From Proteles cristata cristata (Eukaryota > Chordata > Mammalia > Carnivora > Hyaenidae): DNA of 64,000 nt. The notes under the pieces were generated by a model. It was not told the origin of the DNA and searched no databases. It saw only the letters and a program-made list of their open reading frames with translations. The stretch is taken from contig JAESUZ010003499.1 in NCBI GenBank assembly GCA_017311185.1, forward strand, positions 806,001 through 870,000. Direction: 5' to 3'. Position 1 is the first letter of the stretch. Each line of letters begins with the position of its first letter. Shown here in pieces: positions 12,025-24,804 of this stretch. A program made the position numbers and the translations under genes.

Positions 12025-12925
12025 GGGACGCTTGGGTGGCTGTCGACTAAGTCTCCAATTCTTTTTTTTTTTATTTTTTTACAAATAGTTTATTGTCAAA
12101 TTAGTTTCCACATAACACCCAGTGCTCATCCCCACAAGTGTCCTCCTCCATGCCCATCCCTCCTCCCCCCACATCCATCAGTCCTCAGTTTTTGTCAGCA
12201 TTCAAGAGTCTCTCATGGTTTGCCTCTCTCCCTTTCCCCCACCATTTCCGCCCCTCTTCTCCCCTTTGGTCCTCTGTTAAGTTCCTCCTAATCCTCCTAT
12301 ACGTGCACACATATGATATTTGTCCTTCTCTGCCTGACTTATTTCGCTCAGCATAACACCCTCAAGGTCCATCCATGTTGCTACACATGGCCAGATGTCA
12401 TTGTTTCTCATTGCCATGTAGGATTCCATGGTATAGATAAACCACATCTTCTTGATCCATTCGTCTGTTGATGGACACTTAGGCTCTTTCCATGTTTTAG
12501 CTATTGTGGAGAGCGCTGCTATGAACATTGGGGTTCATGTGCTCCTATGCATCAGCATTTCTGTATCCCTTGGGTAAATTCCTAGCAGTGCTATTGCTGG
12601 GTCCTAGGGGAGTTCTATTGTTAGTTTCCTGAGGAACCTCCACACTGTTTTCCAGAGGGGCTGCATCAGTTTACATTCCCACCAACAGTGTAAGAGGGTG
12701 CCCGTTTCTCCACATCCTCGCCAGCATCTAGAGTTCTCTGATTTGCTCATTTTAGCCACTCTGACTGCTAAGCCTCCAATTCTTGATTTTGGCTCAGGCC
12801 ATGACCTCATAGTTCGTGAGATCAGGCTCCAAGCTGACAGCAAAGAGCCTGCTTGGGATTCTCTTTTTCCCCACCCTGGTCCCTCCCCTGTTCACGGTGC
12901 TTGCTCTCTATTAAAATATAAATAG
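12025..12925 (+). mobile_element. CAN-SINE split by an L1
   Basis: Head at 12,025-12,062 and remainder from 12,784. The L1 lies between them with a 16-bp duplication. Confidence 0.85.
12063..12767 (-). mobile_element. 5'-truncated L1 (3' end of ORF2 plus tail)
   Basis: The minus strand encodes the L1 ORF2 C-terminal landmarks KCPSTDEWIKKMW, ATWMDLE and EKDKYHM, with WWECKL and [13 protein letters not shown] further upstream. The plus-strand T-run at 12,063-12,080 is its poly(A). Target-site duplications of 16 bp (12,047-12,062 and 12,768-12,783, one mismatch) show it landed inside a SINE. It is far too short to be active. Confidence 0.9.
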
Positions 12926-13190
12926 GGGCACCTGGGTGGCTCAGTCGGTTAAGCATCTGACTTTGGCTCAGGTCATGATCTCACAGTTTGTGGGTTCAAG
13001 CCCCACGTCAGGCTCATGCTGACAATGGGCTCAAAGCCTGGAGCCTGTTTCAGATTCTGTATCTCCCTCTCTGCCCCTCCCCTGCTCACACTCTCTCTCT
13101 CAGAAATAAATAAAAACATTAAAAATTTTTAATAAAAATTAAAAAATAAATAATAAAATAAAATATAAGGTTTTTTGTAATTAAAAAAAT
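12925..13190 (+). mobile_element. CAN-SINE
   Basis: GGGGCACCTGGGTGGCTC head with a long AT-rich tail. Confidence 0.88.
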
Positions 13191-13239
13191 AAAACGCTTT
13201 TATTTCCTCAGAGAAACAGGATTTAAAACTTAAAAATGA

Positions 13240-13453
13240 GGGGAGCCTATGTGGCTCAGTTGGTTAAGCGTCCGACTTCAGCTCAGGTCATGATCTCACA
13301 GTTCGTGAGTTCGAGCCCTGCATTAGACTCTGTGCTGAGAGCCTGGAGCCTGCTTCACTTTTCAGTCTCCCCCACCCCCACCCCCTGCCTCTATTCCCCC
13401 CACCCCACCGGCTTGCACTCTCTTTCTCAAAAATAAACAAACAACAACAAAGT
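13240..13453 (+). mobile_element. CAN-SINE
   Basis: Flanked by near-identical AAAACTTAAAAATGAG copies (13,224-13,239 and 13,453-13,468, one mismatch). Confidence 0.88.
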
Positions 13454-13959
13454 AAAACTTAAGAATGAGCTAAAATCATTCCCAAGCAAAATTTAAATGT
13501 CACCACCCCCCAAAAAAGAATCAAACTAATCCTACATAGAAACGTGAAGTCCTAATCTCAAAAACCACTGAATGTCAGTTTACACATTCGGAAGGTTCGT
13601 ACTTGGCAGATTTCTCCCTTGAGCCTGTCATTGTTCTCACAGCTTGACAGGCACCTATTACCTGGTGACTCCCATGTCCCCTCTCCGGCCCAGACTGCTT
13701 CCCTGAATTCAAGCTTGTAGACTCAACTGCATATGTGACATATCCACCGGGACGCCCAGTAAACAGGCATCTCAATGTAACATGCCCAGGACGAAGCTCC
13801 TGGTCTTCACTCCCCGCAGCGCACCTCCCAAAACCCCACTTGTCTATCTGCGATAAAAGGCAACTCCATTTTTCCAGGGATTCAGCCCAAACACCTTGGA
13901 ATTGCCCTTGACTTCTCTCACATCCAAATCCCCCATCTCGGGTCTAATCCAACAGCAAA

Positions 13960-14580
13960 TGCAGGCAGCTGTGCCTGACGATATTCACGGAGTCTGACCC
14001 CTTCCCCACTGCCGCCACCTGGTCCAAGCCATGACCATCCTCATCCAGATTAGGGCAACCAACCCCTAAATGTAATCCCCGCTTCCTCTTTCCTCTCCTT
14101 CAGAATACAGCAGCCGGGGACTTCCTAATAAAACATAAATCGGGTCCTGTCACTCCTCTCTCGAAATTCTCCGAAGGCTTCCCAAACCACACAAGTGAAA
14201 ACTCAAAAGTCTTCGAATGGTCAACAGGGCCACGTTCTGCTCCAGCCATTCTCTCCCCACCCCCACTTTTTCTCTCACTACTCTCCTGGGCTACTCCTCA
14301 AAGGTGCTAAACAAGCTCTGCCTCAGGGCCTTTGCACTGAGGCCTCCCTAACTAAAATCATACCGCCCACGATTCCCTACTCTCTTTTCTATGGTAGTTT
14401 CCTCTCCAGCATCTACTACCACCTAACAGACTCTATACTTTACTTACCTTGCTTATTTAATGATCTGTCTCCTCCCACTAGAATGTAAATTCGGGGGGGG
14501 GGGATAGGGGTGTTTTTTATATCACCAATGACTAAAACATTCCAATACATCATGTGCTCAATAAATATTTGTTGGAGAAA
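13960..14580 (+). mobile_element. L2-type LINE fragment
   Basis: Plus-strand text contains the L2 3'-end phrases GCCTCAGGGCCTTTGCACT and TCCTCCCACTAGAATGTAAA, ending in CAATAAATATTTGTTG. Confidence 0.65.
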
Positions 14581-14883
14581 GAAGGAAACACCAAGGAAAA
14601 GAGATCTGTAGTGAATTCCTTTATTCCTCTTCTACTAACTCTCCTGAAAGTGAATTTTCTGTAGTCAAGCCACTGAAATCTGGAAGGGACATACGGTGCG
14701 TGAAATAATACCATTATTTTCCCCGCGCATATGACTAGCCCTTCTGACCCTGAATGATCCGGGCAAAAAACCGCCATCTGCCCTCTCTTTCCAGATTGGC
14801 CACTGCCGCCCTCACACAGCAGCATTCTCAGCTTCCAGATTCGTGTCTGATCCGACGCCGTATTTTATGACTGCAAGGTGGCT

Positions 14884-15103
14884 CTTTTTTTAAATTTTTA
14901 ATGTTTATTTTTGAGACAGAGAGATAGTATGTGAGCAGAGGAGGGGCAGAGAGAGAGACAGAGAGAGAGAAAGAGAGAGAATTCAAAGCAGGTTCCAGGC
15001 TCCGAGCTGTCAGCACAGAGCCCGATGCGGGGCTCCAATCCGTAAACCGTGAGATCATGACCTGAGCCGAAGTTGGACACTTAACCGACTGAGCCACCCA
15101 GTA
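14884..15103 (-). mobile_element. CAN-SINE
   Basis: Minus copy with GACTGCAAG on both sides. Confidence 0.86.
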
Positions 15104-15752
15104 GCTCAGTGACTGCAAGTCTTTTGATCCAACCTCTGTGGATATTAACCAACTCTAGAAAGATCACCCTTATGAAGGATCAAGGACAATCTGTAACACA
15201 GAATAAGACTGTGTTCCCCTAGAAAAAGATACCCAGGGTCCAAAGAAATTGATTTGTCTTCAGTCCTACAGGAGGTAAGCAAATTCTTTCATAAAAAGCT
15301 GCTGCAAAGGAGGAAAAATTGGGCTGGGCTGCCATCAATTCAGTTTTCCCATCTTTTTATGTTCTGCATTGGAAAATAACAAATTTGTCACACAAAGACA
15401 TCACAAAGGCAAAGTAAAAAGCCCAAGTTTTCTCCGATTCCACCTAAATCCCAATTCCCATACCAGGCTGACTCATCCGCAGATTGCTTCTTTCCTCTGA
15501 CCCCTACACAGATGCCTTTCGGTGTTCGTATTTTCCAGCACGCCCGCAACACACAGCCTGATGTGCCTTTGTGGGAGACCCTCTACAGCCGCAGTTCTCA
15601 AACTCTTTTGATCCCAGGACCTCTTCACACTCTTGAAAATTGCAGAAGACCCCCCAGGAGCTTTTGTTTACATAGATTATATCACCAATGTTTACCACGT
15701 TAGAAATCTAAACCGAAACTCTAAAAGTTACTCATTTAAAAGCATTTGTGGG

Positions 15753-15975
15753 GGGGCACCTGGGTGGCTTAGTCGGTTAAGCGTCCGACTTTCGCTAGGT
15801 CATGATCTCAGGGTTCGTGGGTTTGAGCCCCGCGTCGGGCTCTGTGCTGACTGCCAGCTCAGAGCCTGGAGCCTGTTTCAGTCTGTGACTCCCTCTCTCT
15901 CTGACCCTCCCCTGCTCACGCTGTCTCTCTCTCTCTCTCCTAGAAATAAATAAAACATTAAAAAAAAAAAAAAAT
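15753..15975 (+). mobile_element. Young CAN-SINE (first of two at one target)
   Basis: Young subfamily. AAAAGCATTTG lies at 15,738-15,748 and 15,976-15,986. Confidence 0.92.
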
Positions 15976-15987
15976 AAAAGCATTTGG

Positions 15988-16201
15988 GGGGCGCCAGGGT
16001 GGCTCAGTTGGTTGTCTGACCGGCTCAGGTCATGATCTCACGATTAGTGGGTTCGAGCCCCGCGTTAGGCTCTGTGCTGACAGCTAGCTCAGAGCCTGGA
16101 GCCTGTCTTCGGATTCTGTATCTCCCTCTCTCTCCCCTGCTCACGCTGTCTCTCTCTGACTCTCAAAATTAAATAAAAAACAACAAAAAATTTTAAAAAA
16201 T
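15988..16201 (+). mobile_element. CAN-SINE (second of two at one target)
   Basis: Older subfamily, bracketed by AAAAGCATTTG at 15,976-15,986 and 16,202-16,212. Confidence 0.9.
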
Positions 16202-17337
16202 AAAAGCATTTGGATTACTGGAAAAAAACTGCCACCAAAAAAGTAGCCTTTTTAGATCACTGTATGGTATTCTTTGAAGCTACACCAAAGTGCCATTAAG
16301 TGATAGTTTCTTAAAGGTTAGTTGTGATGAAGATCTAAAACTGTACCAAGGAACTTTTGTAACATTAAAATCCATTGGTCCACTTGCACCCTGGATGGAT
16401 TTTTCACCTGTGTGTGATTTTATGATACCGCGTAGTGGTCCCTCAGAAAATATGGGTTCCCTGAATTACACAGATTTTCTGAATAACACATTTCATTACA
16501 TAAGGTATCAGAACACCACACCTGTAAATATCACCGCCAACCCCTACATCACGGTAGCAGATACAAGTTTTCCAAACTCCTGACCTTTACTGGAAAGCTG
16601 AAATTTTACCACTGGCACATCTACCACCAGTTGTTTTACTTGAAAGACTCCTTTATCCTTTTTTTCTGGCCTGAATAACGGTGGTTTGTCAGTGACAGTC
16701 CGAGTAAAAACGGCAGTCCAGGGGGAAAAAAAGCAAGCTAGTTCAGTGTGCGCCTCAAACAACCGCCCATCTGCTTTTCCTGGAGAGATAACCATCAGAC
16801 CTCAGCACACGGCCGAAATGCTTCCCGTGCACTTCTCACTTCACCCTACAGACTACTGAAAAAACCATATACACGAGGGGGAGGGAGGGGAGCAACGGTA
16901 TATAAATTTAATCTTGTCTACGACCTCAGCAAGAACATTCAAGCGAAAAACAAACGTTTATTTTACCGTGCTGTATTTATGATGAGTGCACGGTGCAGAG
17001 GGTACAATGGCTTCTAATAAAGTGCGACAGCCTTCATTCACGCTAAGGAGCCTGCACGACTTTTGCATCATTAGCGCAAAGAGTACAAATGGCATCTAAG
17101 TATGGTATTAACGTGAAAACAGTTTTAACCTCTCAACCCTCTCTGAAAGGGCATCAGGGACACCTAGGGGACCAGACTGTTCTGTGCCGGAATGATTTCC
17201 TAGAAGTGAGACTACTAGGTTATTGGTACATATATTTTAAATTCTGCTAAATTTGACCAAAGCTCTCAGAAAAGTCTGTCCCAATTTTCATTATCCAAGG
17301 CTGCATGATCACCACTAATTTAAAATGTAAGTAACTC

Positions 17338-17585
17338 GGGGCGCCTGGGTGGCTTAGTCGGTTAAGCGTCCGACTTTCGCTTAGGTCATGATCTCGCGGT
17401 TCGTGGGTTCGAGCCCCGCGTCGGGCTCTGTGCTGACTGCCAGCTCAGAGCCTGGAGCCTGTTTCAGTCTGTGACTCCCTCTCTCTCTGACCCTCCCCTG
17501 CTCACGCTGTCTCTCTCTCCTGGAAAGAAATAAAACATTAAAAAAAAAATTAACCAAAAAATAAATAAATAAATAAATAAATAAA
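17338..17585 (+). mobile_element. Young CAN-SINE
   Basis: Duplication AAAATGTAAGTAACTC on both sides; tail extended by an AAAT microsatellite. Confidence 0.92.
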
Positions 17586-17599
17586 ATGTAAGTAACTCA

Positions 17600-17810
17600 G
17601 GGGCGCCTGGGGGGCTCAGTAGGTTAAGCGTCCAACTTCGGCTTGGGTCATGATCTCACAGCTCGTGGGTTCGAGCCCCACGTCGGGCTCTGTGCTGACA
17701 GCTAGCTCAGAGCCTGGAGCCTGCTTCAGATTCTGTGTCTCCCTCTCTTTCTCCGCCCCTCTCTTGCTTGCACTCTCTCAAAATTAAATAATGTTAAAAA
17801 AAATTTTTTA
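17600..17810 (+). mobile_element. CAN-SINE
   Basis: Plus copy immediately after the previous duplication; older. Confidence 0.88.
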
Positions 17811-18657
17811 ATATAAATAATTCATTTTATAAATCCTGAATTGGGGAAGCACCAGAATGTAACAAATTTCAATATCTGCCTACCTAAAGCCAGTGCTAAA
17901 ATGTAACGAACATCAAGGAAAAATACAATTCAAGCACCCAAATTATGTAGATGAGGTAAATATTTGTCTGTCAGAAAGTAAAGCATCCACAGTCAAATCC
18001 AAGTTCCAAGGAACAGACACCTTTTTTGATTGTGATCATCCATTGCTCAAAGGCATCTGCGACTGAATTTCAAAGGAGATGCCCCTGCACTTCTCTTACA
18101 CTGGCTTATAGAGTGGGTGGGATCGATACTCCAATGTAAAATACACAGTCCGAAAAATGTCAGGCTGCCACACTACCAACAGGACCCTAATTAACTGGCT
18201 CCCGGCCAGTCCCCATTACAGACGCGAGTCTAAGCTGACCCTTCGCTTCAAAACTTTGCACAGGATTCCTGGAAACGTACAGCGTGATACAGACTGTCTG
18301 CAATCAAATGCCAACCGTGTTCATAAAAATATCACAGGCAGCTTCCCTTGCTCCCAAATATCATCTGAAACAGGGAGAGAGAGGAAGGGGAGAGACCCCC
18401 CCATCCCTGGGGGGACGAAGACTCCTGGGTAAGGTAAGATAACTAGAAGCCAGCTTTCCTCGATGCACAAAGGGTGCTGCTTCCCCACTCAGTGTTTCCC
18501 ACGGAGCTCCGGAGTGCGTATTTCCATGTCCTACGGGGGACTGAAAGGTCAAGGGTACCACTGTCAACTAGGATCTGCAGTTCTTAACCTTCTGGGATTT
18601 GGGGACACACGGGCCACTCTGAGGACACGATAAAAGCCCGCCGCCACTGAAGCAGTG

Positions 18658-18754
18658 AAGGACCCTCGGGTAGAAGGACCCTCAGGTAGAAGGATCCTCA
18701 GGTAGAAGGGCCCTCGGGTAGAAGGGCCCTCGGGTAGAAGGATCCTCGGGTAGA
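18658..18754. repeat. 16-bp minisatellite, 6 units
   Basis: Tandem GGTAGAAGGACCCTCG units with variants in the middle, 2 unique bases apart from no other element. Located 0.36 kb inside ABL1 intron 1. Confidence 0.9.
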
Positions 18755-19066
18755 GCCCATGCCTTAGGTTGGAACAGGATCATGGACTATGATCCTGAGA
18801 AATGACTTAAGTCCAACCTCCTCAGGAAACTGGAAGAGTAAAATGGCTTATCTAAGGTCAACAGTGAGCTAGAAGGGGAGTTAGGCGAGAAATAAACAAC
18901 TCAGAGAAATTCTGAAATAAAGCCACACAGAGTCCCAAGGGACATCTGACACAGAGCAGGTTCCACCGCAAACTAAGAGGAAAAGTGCCGTCATCGAAGT
19001 GTTAAGTACACCTGGAAGAAACGCACACAAGTGCTTTTGTTCAAAAGTGCCTTCTGCATATTCCTA

Positions 19067-19700
<634 letters not shown>

Positions 19701-19929
19701 CTTCCGACAAAGTTCCTGCCAAATTAGCTGTCGCTCCCGCGTCTCTATCTACCCTGCGCTCCGGAAAAGGACGCGCGGGTCACCCAGACTTCAGCGAGGG
19801 CTTGCCCTCGCCTCTGATGAGAAGGAATGCATTGCCAGCAACTTTTAAGTCCGCTTTTTAAAAGGCCTGTGAAACCAGTCCAGGCTTTTCCTCTGCATTA
19901 AAGTTTTTGTTTGGGCTGAGACTAAAGGG

Positions 19930-21070
19930 ACCGTAGGTGACATTGGAAGAAGTCAAGGCATCGGAGGCTCCCGGGAGCAACCTGGGGGGAGGAAGGGGAG
20001 GCCACTTGACAGCAGGGAGAGGATATGAATGGGGGGCTCCGAGGCCACACTCGGGTCCGGGAGTGGGAGCCAGGGGCGGCTCCGGGGTAGAGGGGAGGCT
20101 GCCGGGGCGGGGCACGGGCGGCTTACTCCGGGGCGTCGCTCCTCCACGCCTCAGGAAACGGGGGTGTCCCAGGTCTGGGGGAAACACAGACCACCCCCAG
20201 TGTCCCAGAGCCAGGGCAGGGCTGGACCGGACAGGGGACGCTCGCGGCCCCGAAGGCGGAAGGCGGGCGGGGGAGGGGTGGGGGGGAGGAGGAGGGCCGG
20301 CCGCCTCAGCTGCTCCGAGCCCAGGGGTCTCTGCCCGAGACACCCCCTCCCCCGGCTCCGGACGTTGTTACGGCCGCCGCCGCCGCCAGGCAGTCACATC
20401 CCCGGAACTCCGCCGCGGGACCCAGCCTCCGCCCCCGCAGGTGGGGGCCGTGGACAACGGAGGGGCTCCTCAGCCGCAGGACGCGGGGACCGGCTCCGGC
20501 TCCAGCGCCGCTCAGGGACGGACACCGACCCCCGCGGCCGCCATGATGGATTAGGAGCCGCTCCACAACGAGGCCAGGCCCCGCCCCTGACCCCGCCCCC
20601 ACCGACGTCCGGCGCGCGCCTCGCGGGGACCCGGGCCCTCCCGGCGTCGCTCTCGGCGACGCCGCCGCGCCCTCCGCCTCTGCTCTCCCGGCCCGCCAGA
20701 ATTCTGTCCCACACGACCTTTTAAATGTGGTTTTTCCGAGCGCAAGGTGAGCGGCAAGGAAGCCCCGCCTCCCCTGTACCGCCATTGGCCCCTGAGAATC
20801 CGGGTCAGGTCTCTCTCCTGCGTCCCATTGGCCGGTGAGGGCAGTAGGCTAGAGTTCCCAGCCAACCCCAAGCGGCGCAGGCCGCAGGGCACGCCGGGGG
20901 CTGTAGTCCCGCCGCGGCCGCCCTGTCCGAGACTTCTTGCCCTCGGCTCCCGGCTCCTGAGCTTCGGTCCCGCCCTCCTGGGAGCCGGTGGACTCTCGCC
21001 GGCCTCGCGCCGGGCGGGCCAATGTCTCTCCTGCGCGGGTAGTAAGACCGGCGAGGAGCCAAAGCAAGGG
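19930..21070 (-). promoter_or_regulatory. ABL1: CpG island / promoter region of ABL1 exon 1b
   Basis: This block of about 1.1 kb is very rich in G+C and CpG, in contrast to the surrounding AT-rich repeats. On the minus strand it holds two CCAAT boxes (ATTGG on plus at 20,784-20,788 and 20,827-20,831), a TATA-like TTTAAAAGG (plus 20,718-20,726) 60-110 bp further downstream, and a YY1-type ATGGCGGC core (plus 20,541-20,548). A plus-strand CCAAT lies at 21,019-21,023. It sits about 0.7-1.8 kb upstream of the exon 1b ATG, the expected place of the distal ABL1 promoter. Spacing suggests a possible start near 20,690, which would give a longer leader than in human. No cap site can be read from sequence. 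Confidence 0.7.
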
Positions 21071-21639
21071 GAAAACTGCGGCCTGGATTCTCGCAGAACC
21101 GGAGTTGGATTACTTCCTTAAGCCCCTTAAGGGAAGAAAAGTTGGCCGGCTCCCGGAAACCAAGGTATTCGGTGCCTTACCCTCCCTCCCCAAATTATCA
21201 CCTTTTCCCCAAGAAGTATATTAGGACTGGCAAAAAGTAAATGACTGAAGAGCATCCGACCTATTGCTAAGGAATCTTCCTTGGGTATCCGGAGGCTCCC
21301 TCATTAACGGAACAGCATTTGTTAAGCACCTCTCAGGGGCTAAGCCAGGCGCAATCACAGCTGCCTGAGCTGGAAAGAGCCTTTAAGATGAAACGACCTC
21401 ATTTTGTAGATATCCGTGCATATGCATGAAAACACCCTGTTCGCTGAGAAAATACTGACTGCTGGGTTAGCGGGCCACAGAGACAATGACCCAGACACAC
21501 CAAACCCACACTTGTCATAACCCATCTCCTGCGACTAAAAGGCACCCTGGTCCCTTAGTCTCCACCCTCTGTGTGTCCCCAGAGCAGTGCACCTGATTGG
21601 GATATAAGCCGATGTCTAAGGAGACCCACACTCGTCCTA

Positions 21640-21865
21640 GCGCCTACTCTGTATCATTATGCTTTCCACAAGCTACATTATCTAGTTTAATCCTCACTGT
21701 AGCCCAGTGGAGCATGTAATATTATTCCCCATCATACACCTGAGGAAGCCGATTCAGAGACGTGACTTACTCAAGGTCACTTGCCACGTTAGTAGGCAAC
21801 AATGTCCCCATTTGAGCCCAGATGAATCTTGCTGCAAAGCCCAGGATTTTTCCACTGTACCATTC
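21640..21865 (+). mobile_element. MIR
   Basis: TTTAATCCTCACTGTAGCCC, CACCTGAGGAAGCC and CTCAAGGTCACTTGCC follow the MIR consensus in order. Confidence 0.65.
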
Positions 21866-22307
21866 AATATCAAATAACTTGACCAAATGTTAGACAGTTG
21901 ATTTTCCAGAAGTTATATGAGTTACGGATTTTAGAAACATTTCTTGCCGGATGGGGAAATGGTAGTGACTTAGTAGATAGTGGCTTCAAGAAGAAATAGT
22001 TGTGTAGAGGTACCGAATGTAAGCACATGAAAACTTGTACCCATACTTAGAACTGCAATTTATTAATTCAGAGTAGGTTTTGCTTTGCTCTCACGAAATG
22101 ATCAATGGCTGACAAACTTAGTCCTGACTCGAAGTACCATTCTTCAAACATTCAGCGCCATTGTTCTCCTTTATTTACCTACGATCTTACCGTGGTCACT
22201 TTTTACTTTTGGCAGTTTTGCTTTCTTTCTATTCAAGCTTTCATCGCATCCTGTGCATCATTATTCTCTAGTTTGGCTTAAAATTGGGCACTTGGATCAG
22301 AATTCCT

Positions 22308-22764
22308 TTTTTTTTTTTTTAACATTTATTTATTTCTTTAAATTTTTAAAAATGTTTTATTTCTTTCTAGAAGAGAGAGACAGACAGCGTGAGCAGGGGA
22401 GGGTCAGAGAGAGAGAGAGAGAGACAGGCTCTGAAACAGGCTCCAGGCTCTGAACTGGCAGTCAGCACAGAGCCCGATGCGGGGCCTGAACCCATGAACT
22501 GAGAGATCATGACCCAAGCGAAAGTCGGACGCTTAACCGACTAAGCCACCCAGGCGCCCCTAACATTTATTTATTTTTGAGAGACAGAGTACGAGCCGGA
22601 GAAGGGCAGAGAGAGAGGGAAACACAGACTCCGAAGCAGGCTCCAGGCTCTGAGCTGTCAGCACAGAGCCCGACACAGGGCTAGAACTTCCCAACCGCAA
22701 GATCATGACCTGAGCTGAAGTCAGGAGTCTGACACTTAACAAAACGAGCCACCCAAGCGTCCCT
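22308..22764 (-). mobile_element. CAN-SINE split in its tail by a younger SINE
   Basis: TAACATTTATTTATTT occurs at 22,320 and again at 22,561, bracketing the inserted copy. The body is 22,561-22,764. Confidence 0.83.
22344..22560 (-). mobile_element. Young CAN-SINE inserted in a SINE tail
   Basis: Young subfamily (TTTCTAGAAGAGAGAG tail, CCACCCAGGCGCCCC head). Confidence 0.88.
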
Positions 22765-23035
22765 AGAAGTTTCTAATATGCATTTCTTGAACTAATTCAT
22801 TGAACAAATGCTCACTGAGACTCCTATGTGCCAGGCACTGCTCTAGGTGCTGGTATACATGGGGGTGGGGTTGGGGTGGGGGGAGAACACACTCATCCTT
22901 GTCCGAGGAACACACATAGAGGGAGGGACAGGCAATGAGCAAAATGGTAGCTCAAAGGAATGGTCTCAGTGCTGGAAATAAAATTTCTGAACCCATGTTC
23001 TTTCACGAACAGTCAAACCCACTCTCTAGATTATT

Positions 23036-23180
23036 ATTCTTTTTAATTTGGGGGAGAGTGAGAGAGAGAGCACGCACACGCATGTGAGCAGAGAGGGGGA
23101 GTGGGAGAATCTTAAGCAGGCCAATGCAGGGCTCAATCCCATGACCCTGGGATCATGACCTGAGCCACCCAGGCGCCCCA
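23036..23180 (-). mobile_element. CAN-SINE, internally deleted
   Basis: Only about 145 bp; the middle part is missing. Confidence 0.78.
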
Positions 23181-23792
23181 TTCCAACCCACTCTCTAAAA
23201 GGTTGTTTATAGCTCCCTAAGGCTTCAGCCTCTTCCTGACCCACAGTTCTACAATCCACAGTTCGTACTGAGCTCAATCAAGTCATTCTCTCTGAACCAC
23301 TTTCTTCATTCATAAGTAAGGATCACATCTGCTATCAAATGAGATCCTGTTTGGTCTTCCACAGGCTGAGATTAGCTTCAGGGGTCGGCGTGGAAGCCGC
23401 CTGCACCTGATCTAAATGCGTAGCCAATCTCCATTCTCCACTAACCATCTTCTGGTGGTGAACCCCAGGCCCAGACTACAGTATTTTCTAGAGCTGCACT
23501 GTCCTCTTTTCTCCCTGTATAACACTGCAGAATGATACCCTTGAGGCCGTAAAACTAAAATCCAGAGCCCGGCAAAGGCCTGATGGTCAGAAATCAGTGT
23601 TGCCAAACATTGAATAAATCCCTTTAGGTTCAAATGTTCTTTTCGTTGAAAGCAATTCAGTTCAGTCTAATTCTGTCCTCACTTTTATAAAGCAAAACAA
23701 CCCACAAATTGCTACAGGAACTCAGTACCAGTTTAAAAATTTCAGCTTATGCCATTTTCTTAAAAACACCCACTGGAATTAACACTCAACAA

Positions 23793-23809
23793 GAGCGCCC
23801 TCTAGTGGG
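23793..23809 (-). promoter_or_regulatory. CTCF-like motif between EXOSC2 and ABL1
   Basis: The minus strand reads CCCACTAGAGGGCGCTC, a near-ideal CTCF core. It lies about 1 kb past the EXOSC2 3' end and 2.7 kb upstream of the ABL1 CpG island. Reverse orientation. Confidence 0.6.
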
Positions 23810-24804
23810 CCACGGGAAGTAGGTCAGCCCGAAAAGGAGCTTTCAGACCTTTCTGGTATATTCCCACTTGGCAGGTAATTGCCATTCCTGATATACTGAG
23901 AGTACAGCACAGGCCGGCAGCCTGGGAAAGGCCAAGTGAGAACAAACTCTCAAGGAGCTTACAAGTGACCCCAGCCCAAACTGCCAAAAAGGCATTTGGC
24001 CTGTGTCCTCAAAAAGAAACCAAGTGAGCAAATCTCAAGTTACGACACAGCCTATGGAATTTCCGTTGTCTGCAAACTCCTCAAACAGATGAGACACAGG
24101 ATAGCAAAAAAATAAAAAATAAAAATGAGGTAAAATGATACCCCTTGAGTAATGTTACCAGGACGAGAAACATACCGTTAACTGAAGAAAGGCCGATCTG
24201 TAGTTCAAAACTGTCAAATGCAGTGTTCAAAGTCACTGCCACTGAAACTGCCCTCAGTTTACATTTTCCTAGGCGACCTGAGTAGAGCAGTTAAGGCCTC
24301 CGTCACAATCCGTATCTGCTAAGCCCTCCTTCAACTATACTCAGCTGTATACACGGGACACAAGAACAGAAAGTGATGTGGACACATTTACAAATATATA
24401 AAAAAAGTTCACTTGCATGTGTGAAATAAAATAGCACTTTATAGGGTGCCTTTAAAAAAAAGTTTCCCCAAACCTGAATCGGAGTACCAGCTTTAGTCAC
24501 TAGGAAAACGGACACCCGGGAATTCTACATTCCTCAGTGAGAACTCCCAACTTCTTGTTAACCCTGCAGGATTCCAAAGTTCACGCAGTACAGCTTCCAC
24601 TACAGCACGAACACAGCTCTTTTCCCGCCTGCACTCCTGCTTCCGTGCTCCTCAGAGCACCCGGAGCATCCATTCTATTATTGACAAATCAGCTTCTTAC
24701 AAATCACCCTAAAGACAGGACAGATCATGGCAGCCTGCTATAGATTTACTGGCATCCGTCACTGGAAGGGACCTGCGATGGGAAGTAACATTCCGACCAA
24801 GCAA

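Larger units (their letters stand above)
15585..16560 (+). mobile_element. Old unclassified interspersed repeat, split by two SINEs
   Basis: CAGTTCTCAAACTCTTTTGA ... GGAGCTTTTGTTTACATAG reads like a widespread old mammalian repeat whose family I cannot name with certainty. Confidence 0.4.
21071..24800. other. Intergenic spacer between EXOSC2 3' end and ABL1 promoter
   Basis: This spacer is about 3.7 kb. It contains MIR-like fragments (21,640-21,865; 22,795-22,860), three CAN-SINEs (22.3-22.76 and 23.04-23.18 kb) and a strong CTCF-like motif near 23,800. No conserved reading frame was recognised. 23,200-23,780 and 23,830-24,800 show nothing assignable. Confidence 0.7.

Noticed and set aside
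12277..12843. Open frames with protein-like sequence at 12.3-12.8 kb
   Set aside because: They are decayed L1 ORF2 pieces, not host genes.
19937..20724. Open frames of 205 and 231 codons in the ABL1 CpG island
   Set aside because: GC-driven; no similarity recognised, and overlapping frames on both strands are equally open.
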